64,000 nt of DNA from Agarophyton chilense (GCA_030374765.1 JARGXX010000007.1:682001-746000); one strand, 5' to 3'. Positions 1 through 9,926 are shown, counted from the first letter of the stretch. Numbers and translations: made by a program. Notes: generated by a model from the sequence alone, not told the origin.

Positions 1-170
1 CCTCGGACGGTCTTTGGACGACATGAGATCAGAATCCGTTACACGTGAGTATCCAAACCCGATCGGCTAGTGGGGCCAAGAAACTTCCTCAAAGAGGGCA
101 ACTGAGATCAAACTCAATTTGTGAGTCCTCTTTCCGATTAATCGTGACCGAGTGTGCCCGACTCAAACTT

Positions 171-186
171 CTAAGTCGGGAGACCA
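171..186 (-). other. Primer-binding site of element W
   Basis: On the minus strand the sequence is TGGTCTCCCGACTTAG, starting three bases after the LTR end. The same 16-base motif follows the LTR of element T (57952) and, with its first base changed, those of E1 and E2. A tRNA 3' end reading CTAAGTCGGGAGA plus CCA would pair with it. I did not identify the tRNA. Confidence 0.6.
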
Positions 187-885
187 GTTTGTAGGACAAC
201 GCTGGGAGCGGAGACACCACGAAGATGTTCGGGATCTTCCTCTCTTGAGAGACACGCCTCAGGCGGAGGAGACGCGTTCCAGCGGAGGACAGAAACAGAG
301 CCACTCTGGAAAGGCCCGACGGAGTCGGGTGTAAGACCGAGGCCAATCCGGCGGGATATACCTAGAGTGTTTAGGTGAGCACAGCACAGTCCGGGGTGTG
401 ACCAATCCTAGGCGGAGCGGTACCACGGCGATTGTCGGAAAAGGAGCGAGGAAGCACTCGTATGAGGTGGACGAGCGGGGTGAGTGAGGCGGCCACTCAC
501 GAGAGCCAAAAAGGACAACAAGAGGAAAACGGGGGCGAACCCCCATACAGGGGCGAGACTACGACAAGTGTCGGCGATTAAATATGAACCCACGGTGGTG
601 GTAGCACTCTAGTTGACAGAGGGGTGGATGAACTAACGTGCAACGGGCGCTCACGCAGTATGCGGTGAAGACGCGCCGAAGGCGAAAAGTTCAGAGCCAA
701 GACTCCCTCCTTGGGATCTCCCAAGAGGGTGTGTACTAGGGAACAGTGCTCAACCTCCTAAGTAGTGTGGCGCGCGGCCCCTGACAGTGGGCGCGCGCCC
801 GAAAAATAGACACTAAATAGCGATAGCGTAGCTAAATAAATACTGAAAATTACTAAATAATACTAACCAAAAGGTACAATCTGGG

Positions 886-1340
886 CTACGTGTGGCACGC
901 CTTGCACTCGAGCGTCGGCATCCGTGCAGTCCACGTGTTCCACCAGTGTTCACCTCCGGTCCTAACCGGCCGTCGGCACGCAATAGTGGTATAGCTTTTC
1001 ATAGCCCAAGCTAGTCCTCCAGCGAGCGAAATCTTGAAGTCCTGGGAAGAAACCCCTTGAAGGGCATTGTCCTTCATGTCTCCCCGGAAAAGAAGGAGTT
1101 CATTCACAAAGGAGTGGCCTATAACCTCAGTGTTCTGGAGAGAGAATTAAGATAAAGAGAGCGAAATGAAAATGGTATTGAGAACGCTGATGAACTCATT
1201 TTGTTATCAACGTTGATAACGGTAAAACGCTTGGCTTTAGTGGTGATATGGTTATCGAATGGGCAGATGTCGTGTCAAGCTGAGAAGAAATGAAAATGGT
1301 TCTGCGCATTAGCGGAGGACGTCCCGCGAAGATCGAGCCG
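886..1340 (-). pseudogene. piggyBac-type transposase remnant inside the W LTR
   Basis: On the minus strand, 886-1107 encodes a peptide with FVNELLLFRGDMK followed by SSQDFKISLAGGL. This resembles the C-terminal end of piggyBac (DDE_Tnp_1_7) proteins, where a VN-x-LLLYR stretch precedes a DFR-x-LA-x-L helix. Near 1330-1345 a short stretch can be aligned with the N-terminus of the better-preserved piggyBac fragment at 56884-57306 in element T. The middle, with the catalytic residues, is missing. Position relative to the primer site and to the shared 1365-1570 block is the same in W and T. The family call rests on motif resemblance only and is tentative. Confidence 0.4.
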
Positions 1341-2216
1341 GTTTTCATGGGTTTTCAGGACAAGAATGTCGTACAATCACCTCTGGGGTATGCTACTGTC
1401 TTGTCTCGGGAGCGTAGTGACGCTCAACTGTAGGGAGCGTGTTGACGCTCAGCCTTAGAAGGTAGACGTAGTAAACCTCGATGGTAACAGGGCAGCGTTA
1501 AAACCCGGAGGGGCAAACGGCGGGGCAACTAGCCTATACCGTCTAGGTGAACGATGGTAGGCGTCGACGCGCGGGAAAGCCTGTGTGGTAGTAGAGATGT
1601 AGGACAATGCCCCCAAGGGGGAAAACCTACGAAGACGTCCGTATCTTCCTCGCACGAGGTAACCGGCGCTGTAGAGCCCTCCCAGAGATCGGCGCGCAAT
1701 GCCGGGTGTAAGCCGGAGCCGAACCGTCGCGACGGGCGCAGGGAGGCTTAAAGAAGCCGAGAATATCCGCCGAAGCGGTGCTTGCGTATCCTCTGAAGAG
1801 GCAAACCCCACGAGAGTGCCGAGCACGACAGGTGTCAGTGCGAGCCGCAAGAGTGGGAATTGCCCAATAAAGGGGAGGAAAAGGGAAGGAAAATGGGAAC
1901 GGAGGCAAGAGGGCGAGGTTGACTACGAGTCGCAAGAGGGGACTCGGGAATAGCCGGCACTGCCGGGTGTAGCAACCCGTATACACGGGCGGAACCACGA
2001 AAGTGGGAATAGATACCCAACACACGAAGGCTGCTTGAACGTCCAAGGGGGTTGGGAAGCCGTGCGCCACGGGAAATCCCTCCGTAAGGAGTTGTATATC
2101 CGCGCAGGCGGTTCAACCCAGAGCCAAGATCTGGAAGACCAAGATCAGCCTCGTTGGGGAGACTTTACTGAACCGGCGGCCACGAGGCCGGCGGCCTTAG
2201 TACTGTAGTCACCGTA

Positions 2217-3133
2217 TGTCGAGCAACGCCCAGTTAGGGGATACTTGAAGATGCAACTCATAGAATGAGGATTGAACCCCCCGAGGGTTATGACTATGAT
2301 CCCCTCTAAGGTGTGCTGAGGTGGCACGGTTTTCTGGTTAGAGTTCGCCTATGAAGTGAATATTCGGATGGCCCATGGTTGGATTGGCCCCGTGATACAC
2401 GTGGCTTAATTTTGGCAACGATTTTCGGATATTTATTAGAACGTTGGACTTTTGGGCCCTGGCAGTGGGATCTCCACGTGTATGGCCCTGAGCAGGTGTG
2501 CACTACTGTAGAGTTTAGTTAGTGGGCCCTACTTAGGGAGACGAGATCTGACAGTCCGAAGCTCAGAGTAAAAGGGGAACCAAGGTTGGTCTTCGATACT
2601 TTTAGATGCTCTTCGTCGCCATCGTTTCGGCCTTACAACCCGGAACGGGCTCTGGTTAGCAACGCCTGCGTAGGGACACGACTCCACTTGGAGAGTGCCC
2701 ACGTTTGGGTTCCGTGCAACCACCCCCTTGGGACCGCTCAGATGACCTGCGTGCACGATACCCCGTGGGGGTTCTGCTTACTTGTTGCGTGCTTTTTGTG
2801 TTTCCTTTCGAGGACAGGTTTTCGCCCCTGTATTGGGTTTCTTTTGTTGTTTCGCCCCTTTTCTGGTTCTCGGGTCCGGTGCCTGTTAGTGCCCGACCCT
2901 CGCCCCGTTTTTCCTCTTCGCCGGATTTTCCCCCATTCTTTGGGATACCCATACCCATTCCCGATCCAACGGTTTCTACCCCTCACCTCCGTCGGTACTG
3001 CCGGAATCCCCCGTGGGAGTTACATCCCACACTACGGGTGGAACGGAGGGCTCTGTCTCTGAGTCTGCCTCCCCCAGGGAGCAAGGCTTCGAACACCTTG
3101 AGAGCAGTTCCCGTCGCCGGTTTTAGCTCCCCA
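2217..3133 (+). repeat. 5' LTR of E1
   Basis: Starts TGTCGAGCAACG and ends GCTCCCCA, 917 bases. It matches 13095-14011 along its full length and, inverted, 20892-21809. Open frames inside it are shared by all three LTR copies only because the DNA is repeated, and none resembles a known protein. It should hold the promoter and polyadenylation signals of the element, but I could not place them. Confidence 0.93.
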
Positions 3134-3135
3134 AG

Positions 3136-3151
3136 CGGTCTCCCGACTTAG
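3136..3151 (+). other. Primer-binding site of E1
   Basis: CGGTCTCCCGACTTAG begins two bases after the LTR end. It equals the W and T motif except that the first base is C instead of T, so the usual TGG start is lost. E2 has the same change. Either the copies drifted together, or priming in this family tolerates the mismatch. Confidence 0.6.
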
Positions 3152-3360
3152 AATCCGCTCTCGGACTTTTGGGTTGGTCATACACGTGTTGGAATATCTC
3201 TTGGAAGAGGAAGCACCGTCGTGAAGATTTGTTGTAGTGGTCCCCTTTGGAAAGGGTGGAATTGGTTTTTATTTTTGTTTTGTGTTACGTCATCCGTTCT
3301 CCAGGAATCTCGTGATCGAATTTCATCGTTCCCCCGAATCGTCTGTGTCGTGTCTGCAGC

Positions 3361-5391
3361 ATGTCGCCGCCTACCCGTGGTTCCAGGACTGGATCGAACT
3401 GTCAAGCGAATTCAGTGCCCCCGGTCCCGCCTAGGTCGAGGAGCTCAATTCCCGAAGATCGGAACGATTCCGGTATCGATCCGGACACTCGGAGAGCCCC
3501 CTCAGTGGTTTCAGGTCCTCGAGAGGTCGTGGCTGTGGGCCCAGCTCCAGTGGTGGAGACCCCTTCAGCAGCACCCCGAAGTCGGGCCGAACCTGAATTA
3601 CAGCGCCTGGAGACTCGAATCGATATCGCCAACGCGGCTCACGTCGAGCTCCTTCAGGAGGTTACCACCCTCCGCCTCAAGGTGGAGGACGCCCCGGTGC
3701 GGGGAGTCGCCGATGACCTTCGTACCCTGAGGAGGGATGTGAACTCCTTTTTGGAAAGCTTTGGTACCCCTGGGGTCTTTATCCAGGAGTACCGGAGCCT
3801 CGTGGAGAAACACCGCGTGCAAGCGGAACACTTCCGAGCTCGGCTGGACACCCTCGAGGCCATTATCCGTATGGACGGAGACACAGAAGCCTCGAAGGAT
3901 AGACCAGACGTTTTGGAAGACGAAGAACACCGCTCCGCTAAACGAGACCGCCGCAAGTCCAAGAAGAGGGTTCACCTCCAAGAGGATTTATCGGATTCCG
4001 ATCCCAATCGCTCGTCATCGAGTTCGTCCTCCGAATCTTCGGATAGTGAAGATGGACGCCGGTCATCCCGGGCGACTCGGTCGAAGGCTAATTACACCTC
4101 TCAAGGGGCAATCCGTACCCGGAAGAAGGGTAGGAAACACCTTGGATTAAGGGAGCTGAAACCGACGAATTCTCTCTATCGGAAGCTGCTATCGTACCGC
4201 TATTACCGGTTGGATAACCCTTCGGAAGATCGAACATCCCGCGGAACGGGTAGGGTCGAAGACTACATCAAAAGGCTGAGCATCACCCTACAGAAGAGAG
4301 AGTTCACAGGAACAGACCCAATTCTGGTGCTCGATTTCCTTGCGAGGTTCGTCCAGGAGGCTGACATCCTCGGTATGAGTGAAGCGCAAGCGTATCTTGC
4401 ATTACCCTATTTCTTAAAGGGCATGGCTGGAGACCAGTTCAACTCCGTCCGTGGATCATCCCGAGCCTCGGAAGGGGAAGTCACGTGCTGGCCCGAAGCG
4501 GTGCAGTACCTCTTGAGGTCATACACTACTGGAAATGCGAGCCAGGAAGCAATCCTTGCATTAAGGGATACGTGGCAGAAGCCGATGGAAACCGAAACGG
4601 TGTATTCAACCCGCTTGAATAAAGCGTTTCACCGATGCGGGAATGTATTCCCCGCCTACGAGAGATTCACCATGTTTGTGGATGGTTTGGACCCCTCGAT
4701 AAGGGCATTCGTTGCCCAACATCGGGAAGAGAAGCGCAAGCTGACCTACTTGGAACTGGTTCAGTACGCCCAGGCTGAGGGGGATACTCTCCGTGCCCGG
4801 CAGAACCGAAAGAGTCGGCCGACATGTGCACTCCTCGCCGATGGAGGTAACTCGTCTTTGTCACTCGCAGGAGGCCCTGCCCATGTGGGGGTCAATGATA
4901 ACATTCACTTCATGGGAAGTAACCCCGAATCTATGGGTACGTCTGAGTTGCCGTCGACATCCGCTCCGACTACGGATGAAGACCCTGCGCTCCATACCCA
5001 AGTACGGGGGGTGCCAGCGGCATCGCTACCTTTTGCGAATACCGCTGCTCGGTTCTCTCGCCCCGGATGGAGGGATACATCACCACGTCGCGTGGATTCA
5101 CGTCCACAACCGAACCCGGCAGAGCTGATTTGCTATTTGTGTTACCTCCGTGGTCACAAAGCACCAGACTGCACATTTCCCCTGCGAAAGGGTTCACGAA
5201 TTATCGCTCAGTACGAGGCTCTGACCCCTGAGGAGAAAGCTCGAGTCCCGAGTAGGTCCTATGAGGAACAAAGGATACTCCGAGCTCACCTTGCTGACAG
5301 GGATACAGAACTTGTACCCGCGAACGGGGAACAACCAGTCCCCTTCGAGGCAGCTGCACCGAATTCGGTGGGGTCCGCTTCGAAAAACTAA
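3361..5391 (+). CDS. gag: Gag polyprotein of E1
   Basis: A 676-residue structural protein that would package element RNA in cytoplasmic particles. The ATG at 3361 follows the leader directly. The N-terminal 150 residues are Pro/Ser/Arg-rich with a predicted helical stretch. A Ser/Asp/Glu and Lys/Arg-rich hinge lies near residues 180-250. The central part (about 300-500) looks like a retrotransposon Gag capsid domain. A CCHC zinc knuckle, CYLCYLRGHKAPDC (C-x2-C-x4-H-x4-C), lies near residue 586. The frame ends AAA AAC TAA at 5389-5391, and pol follows in the -1 frame. E2 carries a closely similar copy and T a more divergent one. Confidence 0.93.
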   Translation: MSPPTRGSRTGSNCQANSVPPVPPRSRSSIPEDRNDSGIDPDTRRAPSVVSGPREVVAVGPAPVVETPSAAPRSRAEPELQRLETRIDIANAAHVELLQEVTTLRLKVEDAPVRGVADDLRTLRRDVNSFLESFGTPGVFIQEYRSLVEKHRVQAEHFRARLDTLEAIIRMDGDTEASKDRPDVLEDEEHRSAKRDRRKSKKRVHLQEDLSDSDPNRSSSSSSSESSDSEDGRRSSRATRSKANYTSQGAIRTRKKGRKHLGLRELKPTNSLYRKLLSYRYYRLDNPSEDRTSRGTGRVEDYIKRLSITLQKREFTGTDPILVLDFLARFVQEADILGMSEAQAYLALPYFLKGMAGDQFNSVRGSSRASEGEVTCWPEAVQYLLRSYTTGNASQEAILALRDTWQKPMETETVYSTRLNKAFHRCGNVFPAYERFTMFVDGLDPSIRAFVAQHREEKRKLTYLELVQYAQAEGDTLRARQNRKSRPTCALLADGGNSSLSLAGGPAHVGVNDNIHFMGSNPESMGTSELPSTSAPTTDEDPALHTQVRGVPAASLPFANTAARFSRPGWRDTSPRRVDSRPQPNPAELICYLCYLRGHKAPDCTFPLRKGSRIIAQYEALTPEEKARVPSRSYEEQRILRAHLADRDTELVPANGEQPVPFEAAAPNSVGSASKN

Positions 5392-5447
5392 ACTTGGGAG
5401 TCTCCCCTGCGGAAGGGGCGTCTTCTAAGCCGGAGTTGAAGACGCCC
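5382..5447 (+). promoter_or_regulatory. Candidate -1 ribosomal frameshift site between gag and pol
   Basis: Gag ends G AAA AAC TAA and the pol frame is -1 relative to gag, open upstream through this point. G_AAA_AAC is one base from the canonical A_AAA_AAC slippery heptamer. Downstream lies a hairpin with a perfect 10-bp stem, GGGCGTCTTC at 5416-5425 and GAAGACGCCC at 5438-5447, with a 12-base loop. Alternative short GC stems lie between. E2 keeps the heptamer, the stop and the hairpin. The hairpin is about 27 bases past the slip site, farther than usual, so function is inferred. Confidence 0.5.
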
Positions 5448-7616
5448 GAGGCGCTCCAGCTTCGCTCCCCAACTGTGACTATCCTTTCAAGGAGAACGGC
5501 TGACACCGACGTTCACTCGGGATACTTTAGTGTCCTCCGTCGCCCGTGGATACGGTCCCGTAATCTCCGTATTTCGGATCGAGTTATGGTAATGGCCAAG
5601 CGGAATTATAAAGTATTCGCCGACTTCGGCCTGTCCAACCAGTTTATGGTTCGTCAAATATCTGTCCTGGATACAGGAGCCGCTCCTAACTTAATTCATG
5701 TTGAATCGTTACCCCCGCTGCTCCGGGTTCAAGTTCGTACCGGTCCACGTTTGGATATCGCCGATGCGAACAACAACCCGCTACGGACACTGGGTACAAT
5801 TTCCCTCATGGTGAGGTTAGGCTCCTATCTCGTTCAGCTACAGTTTATTTTATACAAGTCACTTGCAGCACCAGTCATACTGGGTTGTGACTTTTGCGAC
5901 CGCTTCGTGGAAGCCATCCGTCCTCGGAATAGAACTGTGGAACTCGAAGACGGGTCTACGATCCCAATCGTTCGTAAACCCTTACAGGGAGCAGCGCGAA
6001 CAAGCGTTCCTCTCCCTGTCGCGCAGAAATCTGTGAAGAAGGACCCGGTGTCTACACGGGTAAAGGTTGCGAAGTCAGTGGCTATCCCGCCCGAAACCCA
6101 GGTTTGGGTCACAGTTGTTACCAAGCAAATTGGTGTGCATGTGGTACAACCGAACCCGTCTCTGTATACGCGGCGTCAAGTTGCCCTTGCGAATGGGGTT
6201 GTCTCCGTGGAACCGGATAAACCTTTCAAGGTTTTGGTAGCCAAGTTTGGAAAGACAACGCAGCATTTGGTCAAACACCAGATCCTGGGTTCTGTTCTTC
6301 CACACCCGCATGCGGTCGTACCTACAAAGATCTCTATCGCAGAGGTCCTTGGTGTGGCGGACCCTAAGGAGGGGGAGGACACTGCCGAAATCGCGGAAGA
6401 CGGTGAGCATACGACTGCAGCTCCACACGCTGAACGCTTTAAACCTCAGAAGGTTACGGCCCCTATCACAGGAGCAGACCAGACGGATCCTGTTCAGGAA
6501 TTGGAGAAATGGGATCTCAACCATGTACCCGCATCTCATCGGGAGAAGCTGAGGCACATGCTTCGTGAATTTACCCCCATGTGGGATGGTTCCCTTGGAA
6601 CTATTGGGATTACAGAACACCGCATCGACTTGTTACCGAACACTCGGCCTATTGCCCAACACCCTTACAGGGCTGGACCGAAAGCTCGGAAAGAGGAGAA
6701 ATCTCAGGTGGAGAAGATGCTTAAAGCGGGCGTAATTGAACCTGCCCAGTCCGCTTGGGCCTCACCAGTGGTGTTAGTTCCGAAACCGGATGGATCGTGG
6801 CGTTTCTGCATCGATTACAGACGCCTGAACGAGGTAACCATTAAGGATGTGTACCCGATCCCTCGGATGGACAAATACATCGACTCCCTTGGGAGCGCTA
6901 CTGTTTTCTCTACCCTCGACGCCAATTCGGGCTACTGGCAAGTCCCTATTAGGGAGAAAGATCGAGACAAAACGGCTTTCGTGTGTCACCAAGGACTTTT
7001 CCGATTCCGGAGGATGCCTTTTGGGTTGACAAATGCCCCCGCAACGTTTCAACGGGCGATAGACATTCTGTTGGCTCCCTTCAAGTGGAGGACGTGTCTA
7101 GTGTATTTAGACGACATTATTGTCTTCTCCAACAACCTGGATGACCACCTCGAACACGTCAGGGACGTAATGAAGATACTCCGCGACGCGGGAATCACCT
7201 TGAAACTCAAGAAGTGCGAGTTTTTCCCCGATTCGGTTAAGTATCTGGGTCATATCATCCGTCCCGGACAGCTTTCAATCGATGAAGTACGAGTGAAATC
7301 CTTGAAGGAAGCAAAACACCCGAAAACTCAAACGGAGTTGCGATCCTTCTTAGGTCTGTGTAACATGTATCGCCGATTCGTCCCGAACTTTGCGGATATT
7401 TCCACCCCCCTCAACAGGCTCCTGACGAAGCGACAACCAGTTGAACTGGAACCTTTTGGCGACGCGGAAGCGTCTGCCTTCACGGCACTGGTGAATGCCG
7501 TAACATCACCGCCGATCTTGGCTCTACCCAATCCTGGGCTCCCTTACAAAGTGGACACCGATGCTAGTGCAAACCAAGTAGGGTGTGCACTGTTCCGATC
7601 CTCTGAGGATGGTTAA
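5394..7616 (+). CDS. pol: Pol part 1: protease and reverse transcriptase of E1
   Basis: This frame overlaps the gag end in the -1 register. It is open from before 5382 and has no convincing ATG of its own, so expression as a Gag-Pol fusion is likely. An aspartic protease motif, LDTGAAPNLIH, lies near residue 100. The RT domain spans about residues 400-640 and includes YLDDIIVFS, the YxDD catalytic motif. The start of RNase H follows (VDTDAS near residue 725). The frame is stopped by TAA at 7614-7616, exactly where T has a GAA codon, and RNase H continues in the same frame beyond it. E2 has the same stop at the same place. Confidence 0.9.
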   Translation: MGVSPAEGASSKPELKTPEALQLRSPTVTILSRRTADTDVHSGYFSVLRRPWIRSRNLRISDRVMVMAKRNYKVFADFGLSNQFMVRQISVLDTGAAPNLIHVESLPPLLRVQVRTGPRLDIADANNNPLRTLGTISLMVRLGSYLVQLQFILYKSLAAPVILGCDFCDRFVEAIRPRNRTVELEDGSTIPIVRKPLQGAARTSVPLPVAQKSVKKDPVSTRVKVAKSVAIPPETQVWVTVVTKQIGVHVVQPNPSLYTRRQVALANGVVSVEPDKPFKVLVAKFGKTTQHLVKHQILGSVLPHPHAVVPTKISIAEVLGVADPKEGEDTAEIAEDGEHTTAAPHAERFKPQKVTAPITGADQTDPVQELEKWDLNHVPASHREKLRHMLREFTPMWDGSLGTIGITEHRIDLLPNTRPIAQHPYRAGPKARKEEKSQVEKMLKAGVIEPAQSAWASPVVLVPKPDGSWRFCIDYRRLNEVTIKDVYPIPRMDKYIDSLGSATVFSTLDANSGYWQVPIREKDRDKTAFVCHQGLFRFRRMPFGLTNAPATFQRAIDILLAPFKWRTCLVYLDDIIVFSNNLDDHLEHVRDVMKILRDAGITLKLKKCEFFPDSVKYLGHIIRPGQLSIDEVRVKSLKEAKHPKTQTELRSFLGLCNMYRRFVPNFADISTPLNRLLTKRQPVELEPFGDAEASAFTALVNAVTSPPILALPNPGLPYKVDTDASANQVGCALFRSSEDG

Positions 7617-8990
7617 CGTCACCCTATTGGGTACTGGTCACGTTCCCTGAATGTCCATGAAAGGAACTACTCGGTCTCCGAGAAAGAATGTCTAGCCGTT
7701 GTGTGGGCCTTAGCTACACTTCGCCCCTATCTGATGGGTACTCGTTTCAAAGTCCATACGGACCACGCATGCTTGCGTTGGCTCCTGGGGATCTCCGAAC
7801 CCTCGGGCCGCCTTATGCGCTGGCGTCTCCCACTGTTGGAATTCGACTTTGAGATCCTGTACAAGAAAGGGAAGCTGAACACTCAGGCTGATGCACTATC
7901 CCGCTTGGGAACCACAGCGGAAACGGAACCCTACGAGGACGATGACATCCCATGTGTTATGGTATCGGACCTCGAGGGAGGAGCTCAACCGCTGACGGAT
8001 GATGTTTGTGACGATATACTCGTCAACGAGAGTCTGGATTCGCCGACTGGCTCTTTTATACCTATCTCTCCAGAGGAGATGATACGCGAGCAACAGCTCG
8101 ACCCATTCTGTACACGGATTCGGGCTCGCCTCAACGGAGGATTTCAGTTACCTTTCGAGGACGACGATCAGGGCTACCTAATCAGGACCGTTGGACCTCG
8201 CCCGAGGATAGTGGTGCCGCACACCCTACAACAGAGGGTATTACACCTCACTCACTATGTGAAGGTTGGCGCCCACCCCGGGGGAAGAAAACTGTACCTC
8301 ACGTTGAGAAGGGACTTTTACTGGCCGGCAATGGCATTCGATTGTTACGCCGTCAGACGGGCCTGCGCCAATTGCGCCAAGAATGACGTCAAACTTCGGA
8401 AGCACTCTAAGAAGTTGACGCTGTTCCCGGCACGGGCTCCACTCGAATTCGTGGCCATAGACATCCTAGGGGAGTTTATCAGGACGCCCCGAGGTCATCG
8501 GTATCTGCTTGTCATTTCTGACAGATTCTCTAAGCTAACGAGAACTGTGCCGCTGAAGCGGATCACCGCGGCTACCGTCGCGCAAGCGTTCGTGACCCAT
8601 TGGGTCTTCGTATATGGACCGCCGGTGCAGTTGTTATTCGACAACGGATGGCAATTCGCATCAAAGTTCTTTCAGGATGTATGTCGAATCCTTGATGTAA
8701 GGAATTTATTTGTTACTACGTATCACCCTCAGGGGAATGGCCAGGTGGAGAGGTTTAACCGCACGATACTCAACGCTTTGAGATCGTATGTTGCGGATCA
8801 CCCCAAAAATTGGGACTTGTACACAGACGCTATCACGTATGCATCCAACACCCAGATACATCGGGTTACATCGTTATCCCCATTCGAACTGGTACTGTCG
8901 AGGACACCGCCGCTGGTCGCCATCGAGGCTCAACCGACGCTGTCGACGTACGCGTCACCGGGATTGTACCGAGAAGCCTGGAAGGAGTAG
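7617..8990 (+). CDS. pol: Pol part 2: RNase H and integrase core of E1
   Basis: This is the same frame as the RT segment, continuing directly after the TAA at 7614-7616. The RNase H remainder includes FKVHTDHACLRWLL. The HHCC zinc domain of integrase follows around 8240-8390 (HYVKVGAHPGG ... CANCAKN). The integrase core shows D in VAIDILGEF, D in LFDNGWQF and E in GQVERFNRT, the DDE triad. The second motif differs from E2, which has the more usual SDNGEQF, so E1 may have a weakened core. The frame ends at TAG 8988-8990, again in frame with what follows and shared with E2. The first ATG here is at 7701, but a free-standing start is unlikely. Confidence 0.88.
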   Translation, partial: RHPIGYWSRSLNVHERNYSVSEKECLAVVWALATLRPYLMGTRFKVHTDHACLRWLLGISEPSGRLMRWRLPLLEFDFEILYKKGKLNTQADALSRLGTTAETEPYEDDDIPCVMVSDLEGGAQPLTDDVCDDILVNESLDSPTGSFIPISPEEMIREQQLDPFCTRIRARLNGGFQLPFEDDDQGYLIRTVGPRPRIVVPHTLQQRVLHLTHYVKVGAHPGGRKLYLTLRRDFYWPAMAFDCYAVRRACANCAKNDVKLRKHSKKLTLFPARAPLEFVAIDILGEFIRTPRGHRYLLVISDRFSKLTRTVPLKRITAATVAQAFVTHWVFVYGPPVQLLFDNGWQFASKFFQDVCRILDVRNLFVTTYHPQGNGQVERFNRTILNALRSYVADHPKNWDLYTDAITYASNTQIHRVTSLSPFELVLSRTPPLVAIEAQPTLSTYASPGLYREAWKE

Positions 8991-9392
8991 CTTACGAAGA
9001 TGGTGCCGATAGCCCGGAAAGCAATGGACAAAGCTCAACGTGCCTACAAGAAGGACTTTGACAATCGGGTTCGCAAACCTCTACCTCAGGTGGAGCCCGA
9101 CGACTTCGTCTTCCTTCGAAAGGAATACTACCATCTTGAAAAGGAACGTAGGCACAAGCTTTCGCCAATTGTGGACGGACCCTATCGTTTGGTTTCTATA
9201 GACCCGGACACGGTGGTATTGGATATCGCTAACCGCCACGAACGGATCTCCAGGGACCGCATCACACGAGCGCCCAACCCAAATGTGGAAGTGGTGTCGG
9301 CACCAACGCCCTCCACATGGGATGATTCAACGGAAGTTAACCCGTCAGGCAGAGATTCGAACACCCGCCCCGTTATACTTCCGCACCCGTAA
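8991..9392 (+). CDS. Pol part 3: integrase C-terminal (GPY/F-type) domain of E1
   Basis: Continues the pol frame after TAG 8988-8990. The helix MVPIARKAMDKAQRAY near 9000 is the usual link after the integrase core. FVFLRKEYYHLEKERRHKL and VDGPYRLVSID form an SH3-like end with the GPY motif. It ends at TAA 9390-9392, and E2 has the identical stop. In intact elements this module is part of integrase and binds DNA or supports multimerisation. Confidence 0.82.
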   Translation, partial: LTKMVPIARKAMDKAQRAYKKDFDNRVRKPLPQVEPDDFVFLRKEYYHLEKERRHKLSPIVDGPYRLVSIDPDTVVLDIANRHERISRDRITRAPNPNVEVVSAPTPSTWDDSTEVNPSGRDSNTRPVILPHP

Positions 9393-9926
9393 CGTGGTTT
9401 AACCGACCTACCGGAAACTTCGGATACTCCCGAACCTGGGCCCGCTCCCTCAAGGGCCCAGTCACCGAACTCTTACAGAGTTACTCCCCCACCGGAGGTA
9501 ATCAAGCCTCCTGGCTCTCCGCCTAAGGAGGGGGAGGAGGACTTAGTTCCTTCGCAGGACGATGTTTCGGCGTCAGCCAGTCGCCCTAACAGGGAATCTA
9601 GTTCTCACAGTGAGACGGCGAGCCCGAACGAGCCGGCGACAGAGAAGTCACAACCCCAGCGTATGGGTAGCGACATCACCGCCGACCCAGCCGAGCACGA
9701 CGTCAGAGAAGATGACGAAACCCCGCCTAGGGGGAGTCGTGTGGAGAACTCCGCACCCGGAACGCCTACAGAGCCGACGATCACCCGCCGCGGCGGACGA
9801 GACACTAAGGTGTCGCACACTCAAACCCCGCTTTCTCGGGAACGAGCTGTGTCAGCGGACCCGCACGGGGAAGATCTCGACGACGAGGTTTACCAACTTT
9901 GGCTCTCCGTTATGGAATGGGAATAA
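9393..9926 (+). other. Acidic, Pro/Ser-rich pol tail of E1
   Basis: The pol frame is open again from 9393 to TAA 9924-9926. It encodes a low-complexity Pro/Glu/Ser/Thr-rich segment ending QLWLSVMEWE. Since the same frame upstream holds integrase, this is most likely a linker between integrase and the chromodomain. The segment is retained in E2 (14091-14624). Beyond 9926 the E1 frame has several further stops, including TGA, before the chromodomain. Confidence 0.55.

Larger units (their letters stand above)
1..2216 (-). mobile_element. Element W: 5' LTR and leader of a Ty3/gypsy-like element
   Basis: This block reads as the 5' end of an LTR retrotransposon on the minus strand, whose body lies off the left edge. 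A 16-base primer-binding motif at 171-186 (minus strand TGGTCTCCCGACTTAG) is followed, moving right, by a 3-base spacer and an LTR end reading ...CTACA near 190. The stretch 1365-1570 is the reverse complement of 56645-56850, at the same distance from the primer motif as in element T, so W and T are one family. The LTR start (TGTGAGACGGACAT on the minus strand) lies at 14065, because E1 is inserted inside this LTR at 2216/14012. Without E1 the LTR is about 2.1 kb, unusually long. Blocks 190-400 and 1594-1800 resemble each other, which suggests an internal duplication. The W assignment is inferred from shared motifs, not from a complete element. Confidence 0.65.

Noticed and set aside
1455-2116. 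Several overlapping 85-147 codon frames
   Set aside because: They lie in the W LTR, contradict each other in frame and show no motif.
2586-3151. 150-codon frames repeated in three places (also 13464 and 21440)
   Set aside because: They lie wholly inside LTRs and repeat only because the LTR repeats. No protein motif is present.
7614-9392. A non-standard nuclear code with TAA/TAG read as Gln
   Set aside because: Intact host genes here end with TAA, TAG and TGA at sensible places, so the stops are a property of the retroelement.
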